Assembly (NCBI GenBank): GCA_013176395.1 | Contig: JABMLP010000019.1 | Location: 372,001-436,000, forward strand | From: Venturia oleaginea | Lineage: Eukaryota > Ascomycota > Dothideomycetes > Venturiales > Venturiaceae | DNA: 64,000 bases | Direction: 5' to 3' | In this document: positions 1 to 11,726 of the stretch, piece by piece | Layout: each line of letters opens with the position of its first letter | How positions within the stretch are numbered: position 1 is the first letter of the stretch | Made by a program: the position numbers and the translations under genes | Notes under the pieces: model-generated | Told to the model about the DNA's origin: nothing | Database searches by the model: none | What the model saw: only the letters and a program-made list of their open reading frames with translations

Positions 1-812
1 TGGCTACATTTAGACAGGTCGGTCCATTAGTCTGACTGAAATGCGAGAGATCGACAGACTACCGATCGAATCTAGTTAGAGAGGTTAAGCTTTGAGCATG
101 TCTAAGCCTCCGCTCGGATGTTCAACGACGCCTGTTTTTCAACCCCCAAAGATCACCATCCATCAAGATGGATTTCCAAGTCCCAATCATTGGTAGAACA
201 AGCAAACATCATCCCTTCATCTCAAACTGATCATTCTCACATCGGACCCCCACTCAAACAAATAGATTGATGGAGGATGGAGTTTGCCTCGTCAGCTGGA
301 ACTCACTGTTCTTGCCATGATGGGTGGTTGAAGAGTGCCGAAGATTGATTGTAGGTTGTGAGGTAGTCTGGGAAAGAAGGGGAGATGGATGTTCGAGGTC
401 GATAGATTGATGGAGGATGGAGTGACCTGGCAGGTGTAATGAGTTGGCAGTAAGAATGGTGGTGACCCGGTGAGGATCCGAAGATGCAAAGAGATCAGGG
501 TACTAATTGAGTGTTATGGCTGCGCCGCTAGGAAATCGATTGTCGAGCGGCACTAGCTCACACTTACAGATCGCGGATGCAGATTTGGTTGCAGGTCTTT
601 CATATCACTCTAGCCTGACTCATAACTTTGAGAATATATCCTCGCAGTCAGTGGGCCTTGTCGTTCAAGCTTTCTCACCAGATGATACTATTTTAGGACT
701 TCGCATTTCTCCAATACAATAATGAACGACTACTAAAACTACAAGGATCGACTCAACCACAAGCCGCTGTTTATGTCCCACAGACAAAAAACATACGCTA
801 ATCAACCCCATT
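1..812. other. Gene-free stretch with a 21-bp direct repeat
   Basis: No convincing coding region is seen on either strand. The only structure noted is a perfect 21-bp direct repeat (TAGATTGATGGAGGATGGAGT) at 263-283 and 403-423. The stretch is the downstream flank of the minus-strand gene that ends at 813. Confidence 0.5.
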
Positions 813-1586
813 TCACTCCCGCAGAGGCTTAACACCCTCCAACATCTCCAAGACTGCAAGTCCGTCAACATCTTCACAACCAGCCTTGAACTCTTTCACA
901 CAGTCGCTCGCAAGCTCCAAATCATATCTCTTCTCCTCCAACCCATTCAAATACTGCCTCGCGGCCAAAATCTCGAGCTGGTTCTCCGCCTTCCAGCTCT
1001 TCAAAACGGGAGCGATCCTACCCATCTCATTGCGAACAGTTCCATCAAGACGACTCCTGTATTTTTTATCCTTTTCCATCAATCCGCCCAAGACTTCTTC
1101 TGCCTGGAGGTACCTTCTTTTCGCGTCAAGCTCGGAAATCACGGGCAATACTTGTGGTGCTCTTCCAAAATTGGCTCTGGAAAGGCTGTATTCACGCTTC
1201 GCCTGGAGGACCAGTCGCTTCTGCTTGTGTATGCTGTAGGCGTGGTCTTCGGACTTATCCTTGATTTCTAAAAGAAGGTCGATGATTGCTTCATTCCTGT
1301 GCGGTTTGACCAATTTCGATAGGTCGATGGGGTTGTAAATCGACGAATTTTCGTTTGAGCTGCAGGAATTTGGTGGTGGAGTCCTCGAAAGTATCGGCGA
1401 CTCAGATTCGCGACGGGATTCCAGAGCTTGTGTCTTCGATCGCAGTTTACCCAATTCGTTCCAATTTAATAATAGTGGTTCGATCGATATCTGGTCTGCA
1501 TGCTGCTCTTGCTTGCTTGGCGGTGTTGTTGAACAGCTCGTAGGGGTATCGTTTTTGACTTGCGGCCGGTTCATGATTTGTTCCAT
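813..1586 (-). CDS. Hypothetical coiled-coil protein
   Basis: An intronless 257-aa frame. The first 90 residues are polar and Ser/Pro/Thr-rich; from about residue 95 to the end the protein is charged and heptad-like (for example the segment around EIKDKSEDHAYSIHKQKR and later KRRYLQAEEVLGG), so a long helical or coiled-coil region is likely. There is no signal peptide, membrane segment or enzyme motif. The same frame is open upstream of the chosen ATG (1835-1629) and then closed by a stop, so a 5' exon joined through an intron near 1590-1630 cannot be excluded. Another helical protein lies just upstream on the same strand. I do not recognise the family. Confidence 0.55.
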   Translation of the reverse strand: MEQIMNRPQVKNDTPTSCSTTPPSKQEQHADQISIEPLLLNWNELGKLRSKTQALESRRESESPILSRTPPPNSCSSNENSSIYNPIDLSKLVKPHRNEAIIDLLLEIKDKSEDHAYSIHKQKRLVLQAKREYSLSRANFGRAPQVLPVISELDAKRRYLQAEEVLGGLMEKDKKYRSRLDGTVRNEMGRIAPVLKSWKAENQLEILAARQYLNGLEEKRYDLELASDCVKEFKAGCEDVDGLAVLEMLEGVKPLRE

Positions 1587-1900
1587 TGCTTCGTGGACTA
1601 GGAGGAAGGCCCGGGAAAATTCCAGCTACAGGCGACAGGTCGGTGTTTGGCGTTTTTGCGCGTAGTTGGGAGTTTCGAGAGCTGAATGTGTGCATGTGAA
1701 ATTTGGTGACTTTCTCAGAAGATCCTCAAGATTGAGTTGCTTTTGAACAGATGGCGTGAACTCGCTTTGACAGCGCAGGGTGCGAGCAGATTTTGTCAAA
1801 GCGAAGATGATAAGTTTCTTCTCTACCACATACATCGATGCTCCCGATTGGAATCGAATCAGGGGGTACCACTGTTCAGATTACACTCTTTCAATCACAC

Positions 1901-1965
1901 ATCGAAATTCGAAAGATTTCTGGTGATCTTAACAAAATTATTACCAGGAATATGTCGATACTGAT
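1901..1965. repeat. Imperfect hairpin resembling the intronic hairpins at 29-37 kb
   Basis: Left arm 1901-1924 (ending GATTTCTGGT) can pair imperfectly with right arm 1943-1965 (starting ACCAGGAATATG). The core resembles the TTTCCTGG/CCAGGAAA and TTTCTGG/CCAGAAA cores of the hairpins inside the aminopeptidase and acidic-protein introns. It lies just downstream of the apparent stop of the 2008-2595 gene. If it is in an intron, that gene would continue to about 1626 through the open frame there; no strong donor is visible, so this is uncertain. Confidence 0.35.
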
Positions 1966-2007
1966 CTCGGATCAAATGCCTGCTATCAATTCCAACACCT
2001 TCGGTCA

Positions 2008-2595
2008 TTATAGTACCATGTTGCCAGCTCCCTCCAGAAAGAAGATCAACGTGATCATGCTCTCCGCATCGGACAAGGCATAAACGTCGTTCGCCTTCAG
2101 ATGCGCAAGAGATTGCTCTCTCTTTCCCCTGTCAATGTGAACCTCCATTGCAGTACCAATATTCTCGAGGCGTTCCAAGTCAATGGTAAGGATGGATGCC
2201 TCGTTGAGAAGGTTCAGCTCAGCTTGCAACGACATGATCATTTCCCTGCGTTCTCGCTCCCAACGGGTTACTGCTCGATGAATGGCGTCCGAGTTCTGCA
2301 CGAGGAAGGCTTGAGTCTCGGCGAATAGCTGTTTCAAGTGCTGTTCAGCCTTGTCGAGACTGAAAGAATTCTCTCGGCTTTGGGCCATGGCGAGGTCCGA
2401 ACGATACCTGCGTATGCGTCCGAGGAGGGTAGCGGTTTCGGTTGGTGCATTTTCTTTGGCAATTGTGGCTGGTTCGGCCGCTGCTGCGGTGGCGGTTGTA
2501 TTGGTTGGATCGGTTGGATCGGCTGCTCTTTGCTCTGGAGTGCGATAAGATCCCGAGTCGACGGTGAGAGGGGAATCTTTCTTGGGAGCCGCCAT
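2008..2595 (-). CDS. Hypothetical small helical protein
   Basis: A 195-aa frame starting at the ATG in GCCGCCATG context at 2595; the frame continues 26 codons further upstream to 2673, but the later ATG has the better fungal start context. The N-terminal third is Ala/Thr/Pro-rich, the rest is strongly helical and charged (for example ERERREMIMSLQAELNLLNE), typical of a coiled coil. The last 12 residues (hydrophobic, ending NMVL) could be read-through into an intron. No catalytic motif, signal peptide or recognised domain. Same orientation as the coiled-coil gene downstream. Confidence 0.5.
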   Translation of the reverse strand: MAAPKKDSPLTVDSGSYRTPEQRAADPTDPTNTTATAAAAEPATIAKENAPTETATLLGRIRRYRSDLAMAQSRENSFSLDKAEQHLKQLFAETQAFLVQNSDAIHRAVTRWERERREMIMSLQAELNLLNEASILTIDLERLENIGTAMEVHIDRGKREQSLAHLKANDVYALSDAESMITLIFFLEGAGNMVL

Positions 2596-3241
2596 GTTAT
2601 AAGGCTGTTGTTTCTTTTTCTGAAGTGCTGAGTCCTGTAGAAAGCAGGTATATACAAAGAAGGCGCATCGCATAGGAAGGCACGAACACCATAGCCGCCA
2701 TGACCCTGATCGACCAATAGCTTACATGAATTCGACAAGTTCTACTCGAGATCGAGATCAGAATTCAGTAGCGGCTTCTCCCAAGACTTGTTGGTTGAGG
2801 GACTTTGTTCCACTCGTCTTACCATACCACCAAATGGGAATAGTCTTACGCATCTTCCTAATATCTGGCACCGTCAAAGATCCGCTGAATTCAATTTAAA
2901 ACAGTCAACTTCAGATCCAGAGCGTTATATTGGTAGCAATTTGAGCTATGAATCCTGGAGCCAGGTAACCAAAAACAGACAACACAGGTTTGGTGAGATT
3001 GAAGGAAGAAACCGTTTGTGCCATAGTCTTTTTCAAGACATATTCAACTGGTGCTTGTTCTCCTCAATCGTCTGCGCCGTATGATTCGAAATGGGCAAGA
3101 CCTATGCGCGGCTTTCTAAACTTGTCAGCAATTGGGAGCAGCTAGGCCAGTACTGCTTAGTTATAAGACATGAACGTCTTAAGATATTACCAGCAACAGG
3201 GCATGCGAAACGATCGAGTAGCATCAAACATTCAAATCAAC
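2596..3241. other. Intergenic, no gene seen
   Basis: Upstream region of the 2008-2595 gene and downstream flank of the cutinase-family gene. Open frames here are short and without recognisable protein character. The 3242-3317 part just beyond is the probable former C-terminus of the cutinase-family gene (see that entry). Confidence 0.4.
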
Positions 3242-3317
3242 TCAAATCTTACGTCCAGGCCCAGGAGCAGCTTCAGAAGCACCCTTCGCACTCTGGAAAG
3301 GTTGGACAAATTTGGCG

Positions 3318-4016
3318 CTATCGCTGATGTAGCTTCCAGTCCCATACGCCCGGGGTGCATGTCAGATCCCCCTTAGCACACTGTATTTCGCGATCAGCTA
3401 TACAACAAACAAGTATGAAGGTGGCACGTTCACATTAAACTTGATTTTTCCATCCAACTTGTCTGGCCAAACCGGAATTGGTCCAACAGGCGACTCATAA
3501 ATTGGGTTCTCCTTTGTAGCCTGCTGTCCTCCAGCACTAAACGTTGCCGTGGCAACAATCTTATCCTTTAAAATACTCTTGTCGAGTTTGACAGCAGCTC
3601 GATGCATAACCACGGCTCCCTGTGAGTACCCGCTCAGCGCATACTTCTGGTCGGGACAAGCAGCAGCGCGCTCGTTGATATGCTTGATTGCGTCTACTAC
3701 ACCGACTTCTGGAGAAGAGTTGGAGAAGTCGGCGGGGTATTTCACGGCATAGCCAGTTGTTCCTGGGATGAGGCGTTTCACGGCTGCTAGGAGTGGGCCA
3801 CAGACGATGCCGTATCCTGCTGCTTCTGTTGTTGCGCGGGCTGAGTTCACTTAGTATGTATTCCCACGACGTATTGAGATTAAAAACGTTCTTACCCATG
3901 ACAATTTCTAATGGTGAGCAAACTCCTGCAATGCTTCCTCCAGCACCTTTCCCTTTCGGAAACTGTGCCCACGATGATCCTGCGATGACGAGGAAAATGG
4001 CTCCAGAGTATTTCAT
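3318..4016 (-). CDS. Secreted cutinase-family esterase (CE5-like), C-terminus frameshifted
   Basis: Three exons: 4016-3896, 3840-3434, 3380-3318; introns 3841-3895 (GTAAGA...TACTAAG...CAG) and 3381-3433. The 196-aa product has a signal peptide (about residues 1-17, ending SSWA), the ARATTE oxyanion-type motif, the GYSQG nucleophile elbow with Ser at about 113, and CAKGD carrying the Asp at about 181, all in the order of the cutinase/acetylxylan esterase family. These enzymes act outside the cell on cutin or acylated polysaccharides. After CAKGDLTC the frame ends early. A one-base shift at 3347-3355 (run of C and G) would extend it to a TGA at 3242-3244 with family-like text (AYGTGSYISDSAKFV). 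A His in the expected C-terminal position is not evident in either frame, so activity is doubtful. Homopolymer sequencing error and true mutation both remain possible. Confidence 0.75.
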
Positions 4017-6227
4017 AGCGAATAAATTCTTGTTTTGAAAGGAGTGACTTGAACAAATCTTTATGTCGAGCATGAGGCAGGCTTATAGATGACCTCCAAT
4101 TGCGATAATGAGCCACACGGTGCCGCGTGCCAAAGCTCATTCTCGCTTTGGCGGGCTAGTAAATAGAATAGATTAGTTCCCTCTTAAGCAAGATTGCGAA
4201 CGAGGATTTTTGCGAATGAAAGCTGCCGATAATCGATCTGCTCGCGTGTCAGCTTATTCACCCGGCGAAGTAGTGGGGATGAATTCAGACACAATTAGGC
4301 TTGCCAGGTAATCCATATGATCCAATGGTGCCAAAGTAACTTTGCAACGCAGCAAGTAAGTGACTTGCTTCGTGACTCCAACGCATCGATCGACCTCAGA
4401 CAACCTTCTGCAGCCTTTCCACTCACCCATCAGATGAGGCTTACTCGGTCTTCTGTCAATTTACAGCAGGAAGGGCAATCGATCTCGAGTCGAGAGTATT
4501 TGATCTCTACCTGTCGTCTAGGGAGAGAGAGTCGAGATGGTTTCAACATCACTGATGCATCACTTATGAAGGCTTCGGTGTGAGTCGATATGGAAGTCCA
4601 ACGGGCAACTGTGAGTGTTGTTGTTGATGTTCAAGAGAGAGTTCGCAATCAACTTAGTGGAAACGCCTCCTCACAACACCACTCGGCGTCTATTCCACCA
4701 TAACATTTGTCCATGACTTCTTTTCAAATGGTGAAAAATTCTTTCAAACAGTAGGTACGTCCATCCCATTTATTTCAAACTCGAAAATCATCCAAGACTT
4801 ATTTGTCACGTGCGCCCGGTTATACGGAAAATCATGTACCTTTCGAAAACATGTCTCAAACACTTCTGCTCTTGTTCATCAATGCTGACCAGACCAAGCC
4901 GCACCACCAATGGAGCCGAGAGGACCACCACTAACCACTCCGGGTGGGAGCTTTCTTGCACTACCAAACCAGGCATAACCGCCCTGCCACCCTTGCATGC
5001 GCCCCTTTTCTGTCGGGCCTCCAAGGCACTGTGCTGACGAGAGGGTGGGGGCCCGATGGCTATTCCGCCTTGCAGATTGTCACCAGGCTGGACCGAATCC
5101 CAGTGCCAGGCTGGATTGAACTCCAGTTCAGGCCAAGTTGATGTGCCATGCAATCGATGCTATTCGAATTGCCCGTTTGAAAATCGAATCGCCAACCACA
5201 CTGTGTTTACCAACAGTTTGCAGTGTCCTATCAACGCATTACTTGTTGACAATTCCTGAAAAGTGGGCACATCGATCTTTCCTCTTCCACAAATGGCACG
5301 GTCTAGTTCTACTCAGAACGGCCTTTGTTGGATCTCCAAATGGCGCTGAACAATCATTCGACCCTCAGTGCGTCAACAAAACATCGGTCAGGCACAGTCG
5401 AACACTACAGTTGGTCCATGATTCCCCAGAATTCCTGCTGCTTGACTCGATGGGGATAATTTTGATACTTCTCCTTTCGTTCTCATCAGTGAACCGAACA
5501 AGGGCTCATATTTCATCGAGAAAATAAAACGCCACTGGCGACAACTGGTCTCGGAGTGTCGGCTTTTACAAACCAAGCTCGAGGTTCCCTATAGCGGTGA
5601 GATCCGGTCGTGCTCCTCAAGAGGTTTGGGGTTGAACTGTTGCAGCTGGGCTCCGCTTAGCCTTCTCTGAAACGCCACTGAAGCTTGGCCCATCCATGTG
5701 CAAAGAATGCACAACGCGCGCAGCATGTCAAAAACAGGTCAGTCTTCTTTCATCTGTATGTTCATTCTTCTGGAACCAATTATATTCTTCGACGAGGTTA
5801 TCCTGCGTTCCACCCGCTGATCTGCCGTCAGCGCCCATGAGCTATATCGCTGAGTCGCCCAGAAATATCTCGTGGCTGTACATACATACCTAGCCTTCTC
5901 ACCACAACTTTACCCAGCCTTTATCACCATGGCTAGAATCTTAGATCGTGTGTTTGTTTCGTAGGTTAGGGCGATGCTGGCAATTTCCTAACTACTTTCG
6001 CGAGGAATTGTGTTCGAGATACCCATTCCTGCATTGCTCAAGATACCCATTTCTATATTGGGGCACACTGGCGCTGGTCATTCCTGTCTAAAGCTTGGAT
6101 TTGGATCTCATGTGGCTCTTTTTTCCACCCGCCTCTATTATTTCTGCTGTTTATTTATGATCTTCCTTCTCCCGCTATACCTCACCTCAGATCATCCAGC
6201 TCGGGTTTTTCGTCTGCAGCCTCGGAA
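4017..6227. other. 2.2-kb intergenic region
   Basis: It separates the minus-strand cutinase-family gene from the plus-strand GH43 gene, so it holds both promoters. Several open frames of 60-130 codons occur on both strands, but none has a domain, biased composition or splice-supported extension. No repeat or RNA gene was recognised. Confidence 0.45.
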
Positions 6228-7282
6228 ATGTTTTCTCTTCTGTACTTGGCACTGCCGCTCACCATCCATTTCTCGACAATATCTGCTGCACCAACGAAGA
6301 GATTGATTACGACAGCAGCCATTACTGCCGACTTTCCCGATCCTGCCCTGATCAAGGTTCAGAACAGATGGTACTCATTTGGCACAACGAACGGCAGGAA
6401 CAACGTTCAGATCGCTCGCTCTAGAGACTTCAACAATTGGGTGGTCCTTGGAAAAGATGCTTTGCCCAAACTGCCAGCATGGGCTTCTGGGCCTGTATGG
6501 GCGCCGGATGTTGCTCAAAGGGTAAGCAGAAAAATGAGGAAGTTGTACAAGATGCTAACACTTTCCAGGACGACGGCTCGTTTGTGATGTACTACAGTGC
6601 AGCTCTCACACAATTTTCCGCCCATCACTGTGTCGGTGCAGCTTTCGCAGCTAATATCGAGGGTCCTTATATTGCAATAGACCGACCACTGGTGTGTCCT
6701 GATCCTACTGCTAATGGCGCCAACCTGAATCCTCTCATCGCCTCGCCTGGAGCGGGCGGTGCAATTGATGCCGCGGCATTCAGAGATACAAATGGTCAGC
6801 GGTATTTGCTCTGGAAAGTGGACGGCAACTCGGTTGGATCAGGAGGAGTGTGCGGCAACACCAATCTGCCTCAACGTCCCACGCCTATTATGATTGTTGC
6901 TGTGGAGCCTGACGGCATCACCCCGATCGGGAACCCGATACAACTGCTTGACCGCGGCGACAGCGATGGTCCACTCGTCGAGGCGCCAAATTTGGCACGC
7001 ACCGGGGACGGAGGATATGTTCTCTTCTTCAGCTCGAATTGCTATACGACACCTGGCTACGATGTAGCATATGCGACCGCAAAAACAATACTCGGTCCAT
7101 ACGTCAAAGCTCCCCTCCCATTGATCGTGACTGGAACTAATGGACTTTCGGCCCCTGGAGGCGCGAGCATTGCAGCTGATGGAAAACACATGGTCTTCCA
7201 CGCCAACGTTGGCACAGGAAGAGGCATGTTCACGACCACGATTTCAGGATATGCAAACAACTACAGCATCAGATTTTCATAA
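6228..7282 (+). CDS. Secreted GH43-family glycoside hydrolase
   Basis: Two exons, 6228-6521 and 6569-7282, with a 47-nt intron (GTAAGC, branch GCTAACA, CCAG). The 335-aa product starts with a signal peptide (about residues 1-20). The five-bladed propeller family GH43 is indicated by the early DFPDPALI motif (general base Asp), WAPDV followed by DDGSFVMYYSA, IDAAAFRDTNGQRYLLWK (pKa-modulating Asp) and GPLVEAPNL (acid Glu), in the usual order. GH43 enzymes are inverting arabinofuranosidases, xylosidases or endo-arabinanases that act on plant hemicellulose or pectin side chains. The exact substrate cannot be told from sequence. It is isolated; the nearest secreted enzyme is the cutinase-family gene 2.2 kb upstream on the other strand. 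Confidence 0.88.
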
Positions 7283-8959
7283 TCCCTTCTTTTCGCCTCA
7301 ACGCACAAGCGGACGCGTCATCAACGCGAGGACCATGGTTACTCGCATTTACGCGGCGTTCGGGCACTTGATTCTGGAAGACGCACAAAGGTCTCGATAA
7401 GACCTCACGAGATTGGGCGTTTTTGTTCTGTTTGGGATTTTAGATTAGATAGCCAGGATGGCCATGTGATACCCTGTTTAGATGTTTTATGCCAAGTACC
7501 TTTGTAATTAGAAGACTATTACGGCTGTAGACGAAGATCAATGAAGTGTTACATAATTAGTACCTTGCGATTGCGATGGCTTTTACCTCGTTCGTTCTGG
7601 AAGTTGCTGGTGTTGTGTTTTGCTGACAAGTTCTCCGCACGAGTTTACGAGATTTACTGCAGATGTATATAAAGCGCGGAATAAGTAGCTTGATGTGTAT
7701 TCGGGGATGTCGAAATGATATCGATAATTCAACTCTGTTATCAAGGGTGACACTTGACAGGGTCGGGTGACAGCCTCGCTCTGCCCTCCCCTCCCCTCCC
7801 TTTCGGGATAACAAGGCCCGTCCCGAAGTCGATCTCCAAGAACAGCAAGGACAAGGACAAGGGTCAATCCGGATAGAGTAGCAAGGCTAAAATGATATAA
7901 CCCAGGATGTAAAAGCTTATTCTTTAGCCTCCTTGTTGGTAGCCGTTAGGATGATAAAAAAATAACCTGTACGTGGGAATAAAATGTTGAGAAATGAGTC
8001 TGGTAATTGATGTCTGATCTTCCAAGTACTAATAGCACGGATTCCTAAAGTCTAGCTCGCCAAGGAATCACGTGATGTGAATATTTCTATCCTCGTGTCG
8101 GTCGTACTGTTCTGGGTCTGGACTCTCAACTTGGGATATTTTTGAGGCCGGAGAGGTTGATGGTTGATGGTTGATGGTTTGGTTCGTTGTGCTTTGATGG
8201 AGAGGGGAGATAATTGCGAATCGTATACTGTGATTGATGATAGGGACTGCGACGGGCGGGTTAATTTATTGTAGATTGATACGGTGGCCTTTGTTTTATA
8301 GGTGTTTGGAAGGCATTAGGAGATATAGTGGGGAATTGAGGGGTTGAGTCATTGGAAAGGTCCAGACATGGAGTTTTCTTTCAACATCTTCAGCCGTCAT
8401 TTAAAAAGAGACACCTTTCATGCGTCGCGTTTTCTTCCCCTTCACTCTATATTCTGACCTTGTTTCCAGTTTCTGCTTTTCGAACCCACCCAAGTACAGG
8501 TACCAGAACGCGTTTTTGACGCGTCCAGATCCCGACCATCGGTTTTCTGGATTGTAGAGTTCTGTAGTTACTACCCGAGCCAACCGATCACTGGCTTGTT
8601 TTGGATCACGGCTAGCGAAGCTTGCATTCGCGTTGTGGATCGTCTACTCTTTGTCGCTCGCTTTGAGTTGCAGGAGTCGAAGTCCTCGGGCCAAATACTA
8701 CTAATCTTGCTTCTCCTGCAACTCAATGCTCGAATTCTTCATCGCACGACTTGAACATGCAAACCTCGACTTTCTGCCGAGGTCATGGCCCCAATCGATT
8801 CTCTGTGAACCCATGTGCACAATGAGTCGCTGCAATTCCCATATGGAGATTTGGATGGTGGAATGGGTGGTTGAGGTTTTGCTCCGTGTTGAGAACTTTG
8901 ACAACCGAAAATCCCAGTCTTCAACTGACGAAATGACCCTTTGAAGCACCCTCGATCTC
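7283..8959. other. Intergenic region with short simple repeats
   Basis: No gene recognised. The stretch contains a CCCTCCCCTCCCTTT tract near 7790, a short TGGTTGATGGTTGATGG repeat near 8158-8180 and a 12-bp inverted repeat at 8665-8724. It leads into the repeat array that starts at about 8960. Confidence 0.4.
8665..8724. repeat. 12-bp perfect inverted repeat
   Basis: GAGTTGCAGGAG at 8665-8676 and its exact reverse complement at 8713-8724, separated by 36 bp. It could form a small stem-loop or be the end of a decayed element; no transposase is nearby. Confidence 0.4.
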
Positions 8960-10060
8960 TGCGAACCTGACACCATTCGATTTTACGGGCTCTGGGGCAT
9001 TTTTTGGTGTTGTCAGATTTTAAGTTCGCATCGTTTCGCAGGGGAAAGGTATTGATTGAAGTGCTGTGAGTCCTGACATAACTAGACGCATTATGTGGGC
9101 GCATACCTGTGCGAAAATTTGCGAAACTGATTGTGAAACTGATACAATTTGAATCCTCAGACTTAGACGCGTCTTTTTATGGTCTCAAATCCCAATTTGT
9201 ACACCTTTGGGGTTCTTTCTTGTACCTTGAAGCTTTGGTAAGCGAGGTCACATACCAACCTTCAACTTGAATTATCCATGCGGACCTACTCCAACGTTTG
9301 CGAACCTGTGATCAGTTGATAGCTTATACCTCCCTCTTCGATTTTATTTCCGAATATATCAGGTTCGCAGTGGTTGGAGTAAGTTCGCACGGCCTGTAGT
9401 TTTGGTGGCAAGTGAGGACGACAGACCTTACATCGTTGAAGTCGCTTCTAGACCATCCGAACCAACGCGGACTAATGCGAACCTAACAATCAAGGATTGT
9501 CTTTGATCTTATATCTCTCGGTACCAGGTTCGCTTCGGCTCGCAGTGGTTTGCACCTCGAGGTTGGCGGTGAAAGTTCACCCGTGACCAAAAAGGTATAG
9601 GGGCCTCCAGTCGCCCGACATATCGCTGCGCACTTTTTGACAATAGACGCGAACCATTGCAAACCTGATACTAAATATTGACCTCAATAGTACGTATCGA
9701 TTGATACTAGGTTCGTAGAGATTGATCTTAGGTTCGCAGGGCGAATTGGGCGGTTGAAGTCTCTCCGTCCACAATATATCACCTTAACCTTTGAAATCAC
9801 CTACTACTGCGAAACGAGTATCAATCGATAGCCTGTTTTAAGCTTGTTCATTTAATACACAAATGTACCAAGTTCGTGCCGGTTCGCAGGTGCATCTCCT
9901 GGGACGAAGGTTTGGTGGAAAGCAAGGCCATTACTTCAGTGTGAGAAATCACGCTGCGAATTCGGTATCAATCGATAGCCTTGAATGTTCTATTCCCTCT
10001 GATAACAAAACATTCCAGGCTCGCAGTGGTTTGCAGGTGCATTTCTTGAGTTGAAAGTTT
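8960..10060. repeat. Degenerate tandem array of inverted-repeat units (TGCGAACCT / AGGTTCGCA)
   Basis: About seven diverged units spaced roughly 145-185 bp. Each has a left arm related to TGCGAACCTGATATCAATCG (at about 8961, 9112, 9299, 9476, 9648, 9810, 9955) and a right arm related to AGGTTCGCAGTGGTTTGCAG (at about 9022, 9361, 9526, 9730, 9872, 10017). In the clearest unit the 9-bp arms at 9299-9307 and 9361-9369 are exact reverse complements. The AT-rich spacer often contains ATCAATCGATAGCC. No open frame is conserved across units, so this is non-coding repeat DNA of unknown origin. Confidence 0.7.
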
Positions 10061-11726
10061 CGAGATGGATGAGATATACCAGAAACGGGACTCCATCTCC
10101 GCGTCCCTGAGGCCCTCAGTCCTACAACTCGAGGTCATATCCAAAGGTCGATTCAAACATGATGAGATGGGAAGGAAATGAGAAAGAAAAAACGATGTCA
10201 AGCTTGTAGTTGAAATCATCATATCTGTATTCTGGTCGGGCCTTCGCCAAGGGACTTTGGAATCTCGAGCTCTCCCCACTCTCTCCTGAACATCAACACC
10301 CAACAATGGGAAATCCGAAGATACACTCCATCACAGCAGCTCAAGGTTCACAGGAGTCGGTTCATTACGGTCGTCAACGCGAAATGCTTAGTTTTTCTAC
10401 GTAGGACGGAAGAAGCTGACATCCAGCACGAGCTACTAGAAAGAACAGAGAATGTGCTCTGCTAGCAGAATGAAGCAAGCAAACCACTAGTTTTAATCAC
10501 ACTCAAAATGGCGATTCTCCAGGCCAGTCAACCTTCCAGCACCGCTCATCCTCCAATGCGTCTCCTCGACAGGTCTCGGCCTCTACATGACCTTCCGCAA
10601 ACCACATTTCGTATTCAAGGGCTATCGCGTCCTCATTGCTCCCACTGCATCACCAAGAACCGCTGGTTCTTTGAGACCGGGACTGGTCTGCGCGAAAGTA
10701 GGAACATATGCGGTGCAGGGGAAGCATATGAGTAAGAGTGGGTTTTGAGAGATGTGGATAGAGGTGCGGCGATTGAGTTGGGGATGTGGCTTGGGAGACG
10801 GGATGGCATCGTTCAAGGTGCTTCGATATGAGCGCGCATAATCAACGGGAAGGCCGTCGTACGGCCTCCTTGGTGATTCAAAGATCATGAAGGCATCAAA
10901 TGGATTTGGCAGTACGAAAAGGTTCGCCAAGAATCTCAAGCCTGTCCTCCATGCAATCGCCCACTCGTATCCTGGCTCCTCTTCTTACCGATCAACCATC
11001 AAACACACACTCTTAAGCAAACGGCCTTGGTTCTTCAAAGACATGGTCAGACCGCCAGGTGTGATAAGAATTTGGGAAAAACGTTCTCACACGGCACGCG
11101 AGTTCATAATAATCGTGTTGAGTGGCATTGTCTTCTACTGGTACATTGTAGTAGTGACACAGAATCACTAAATGGTGTAGTAAAAGTACAGGATCGCTAA
11201 AGTGGAGATGGGTATATCGCAAAATCAAGAGGTCAAGTGCCTCAAACAGTGGCAAATAAAGGCATCAGGCTGCTCAAAGGCGCCCAACGCCTCGTGGTTG
11301 ATGGCAAAGCCTCAGAAAGCTCATGAGTGCCAATCTAGTACTGGTACCTCCGCATCGCCTCCGCGTAATTCCTCTTCCAGGCGCAATTGGTACACGCGCA
11401 TATAAACTTTTCATGCTGCGAAGCGATCTGGTTTGTATTGCTGGCGTCTTTCCTCAGCTTGGTGGCGGTCCTATTTTCATGGTCAGTTACTGTTCCGGGT
11501 GTGTTTTCCCATTTATTCCACATACTTTGTGAGGTCTTCCGAACTGCTGTTTGTCGACGACGAGAGGGAGTTGATGGATAAGGCGTAGGACTCTGTGTTT
11601 GATGGGGTGCCCATGACCCAGGAAGAAAACGATGACGAGGAGCTCATTGTGGCGATTCTGTGTAAAGAGGGTTTGTTTGGATGTTGTTATCCTGTTGAAT
11701 GTGTGGTATTGATGGTACAATTGATG
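10061..11726. other. Intergenic region, possible coding remnants
   Basis: No gene can be supported. One frame at about 10520-10740 (+) reads like protein for some 60 codons (containing FKGYRVLIAPTASPRTAGS) but lacks a start in frame and a continuation, so it may be a decayed gene. A separate 94-codon frame at 10887-11171 has a hydrophobic tail but nothing recognisable. Confidence 0.35.

Noticed and set aside
5138..5527. 129-codon plus-strand frame
   Set aside because: It lacks motifs, has mixed composition and no neighbouring exon; likely chance.
10508..11171. Small plus-strand frames (75 and 94 codons)
   Set aside because: They have no domain, signal or splice-supported extension. A different frame there reads more like protein but has no start.
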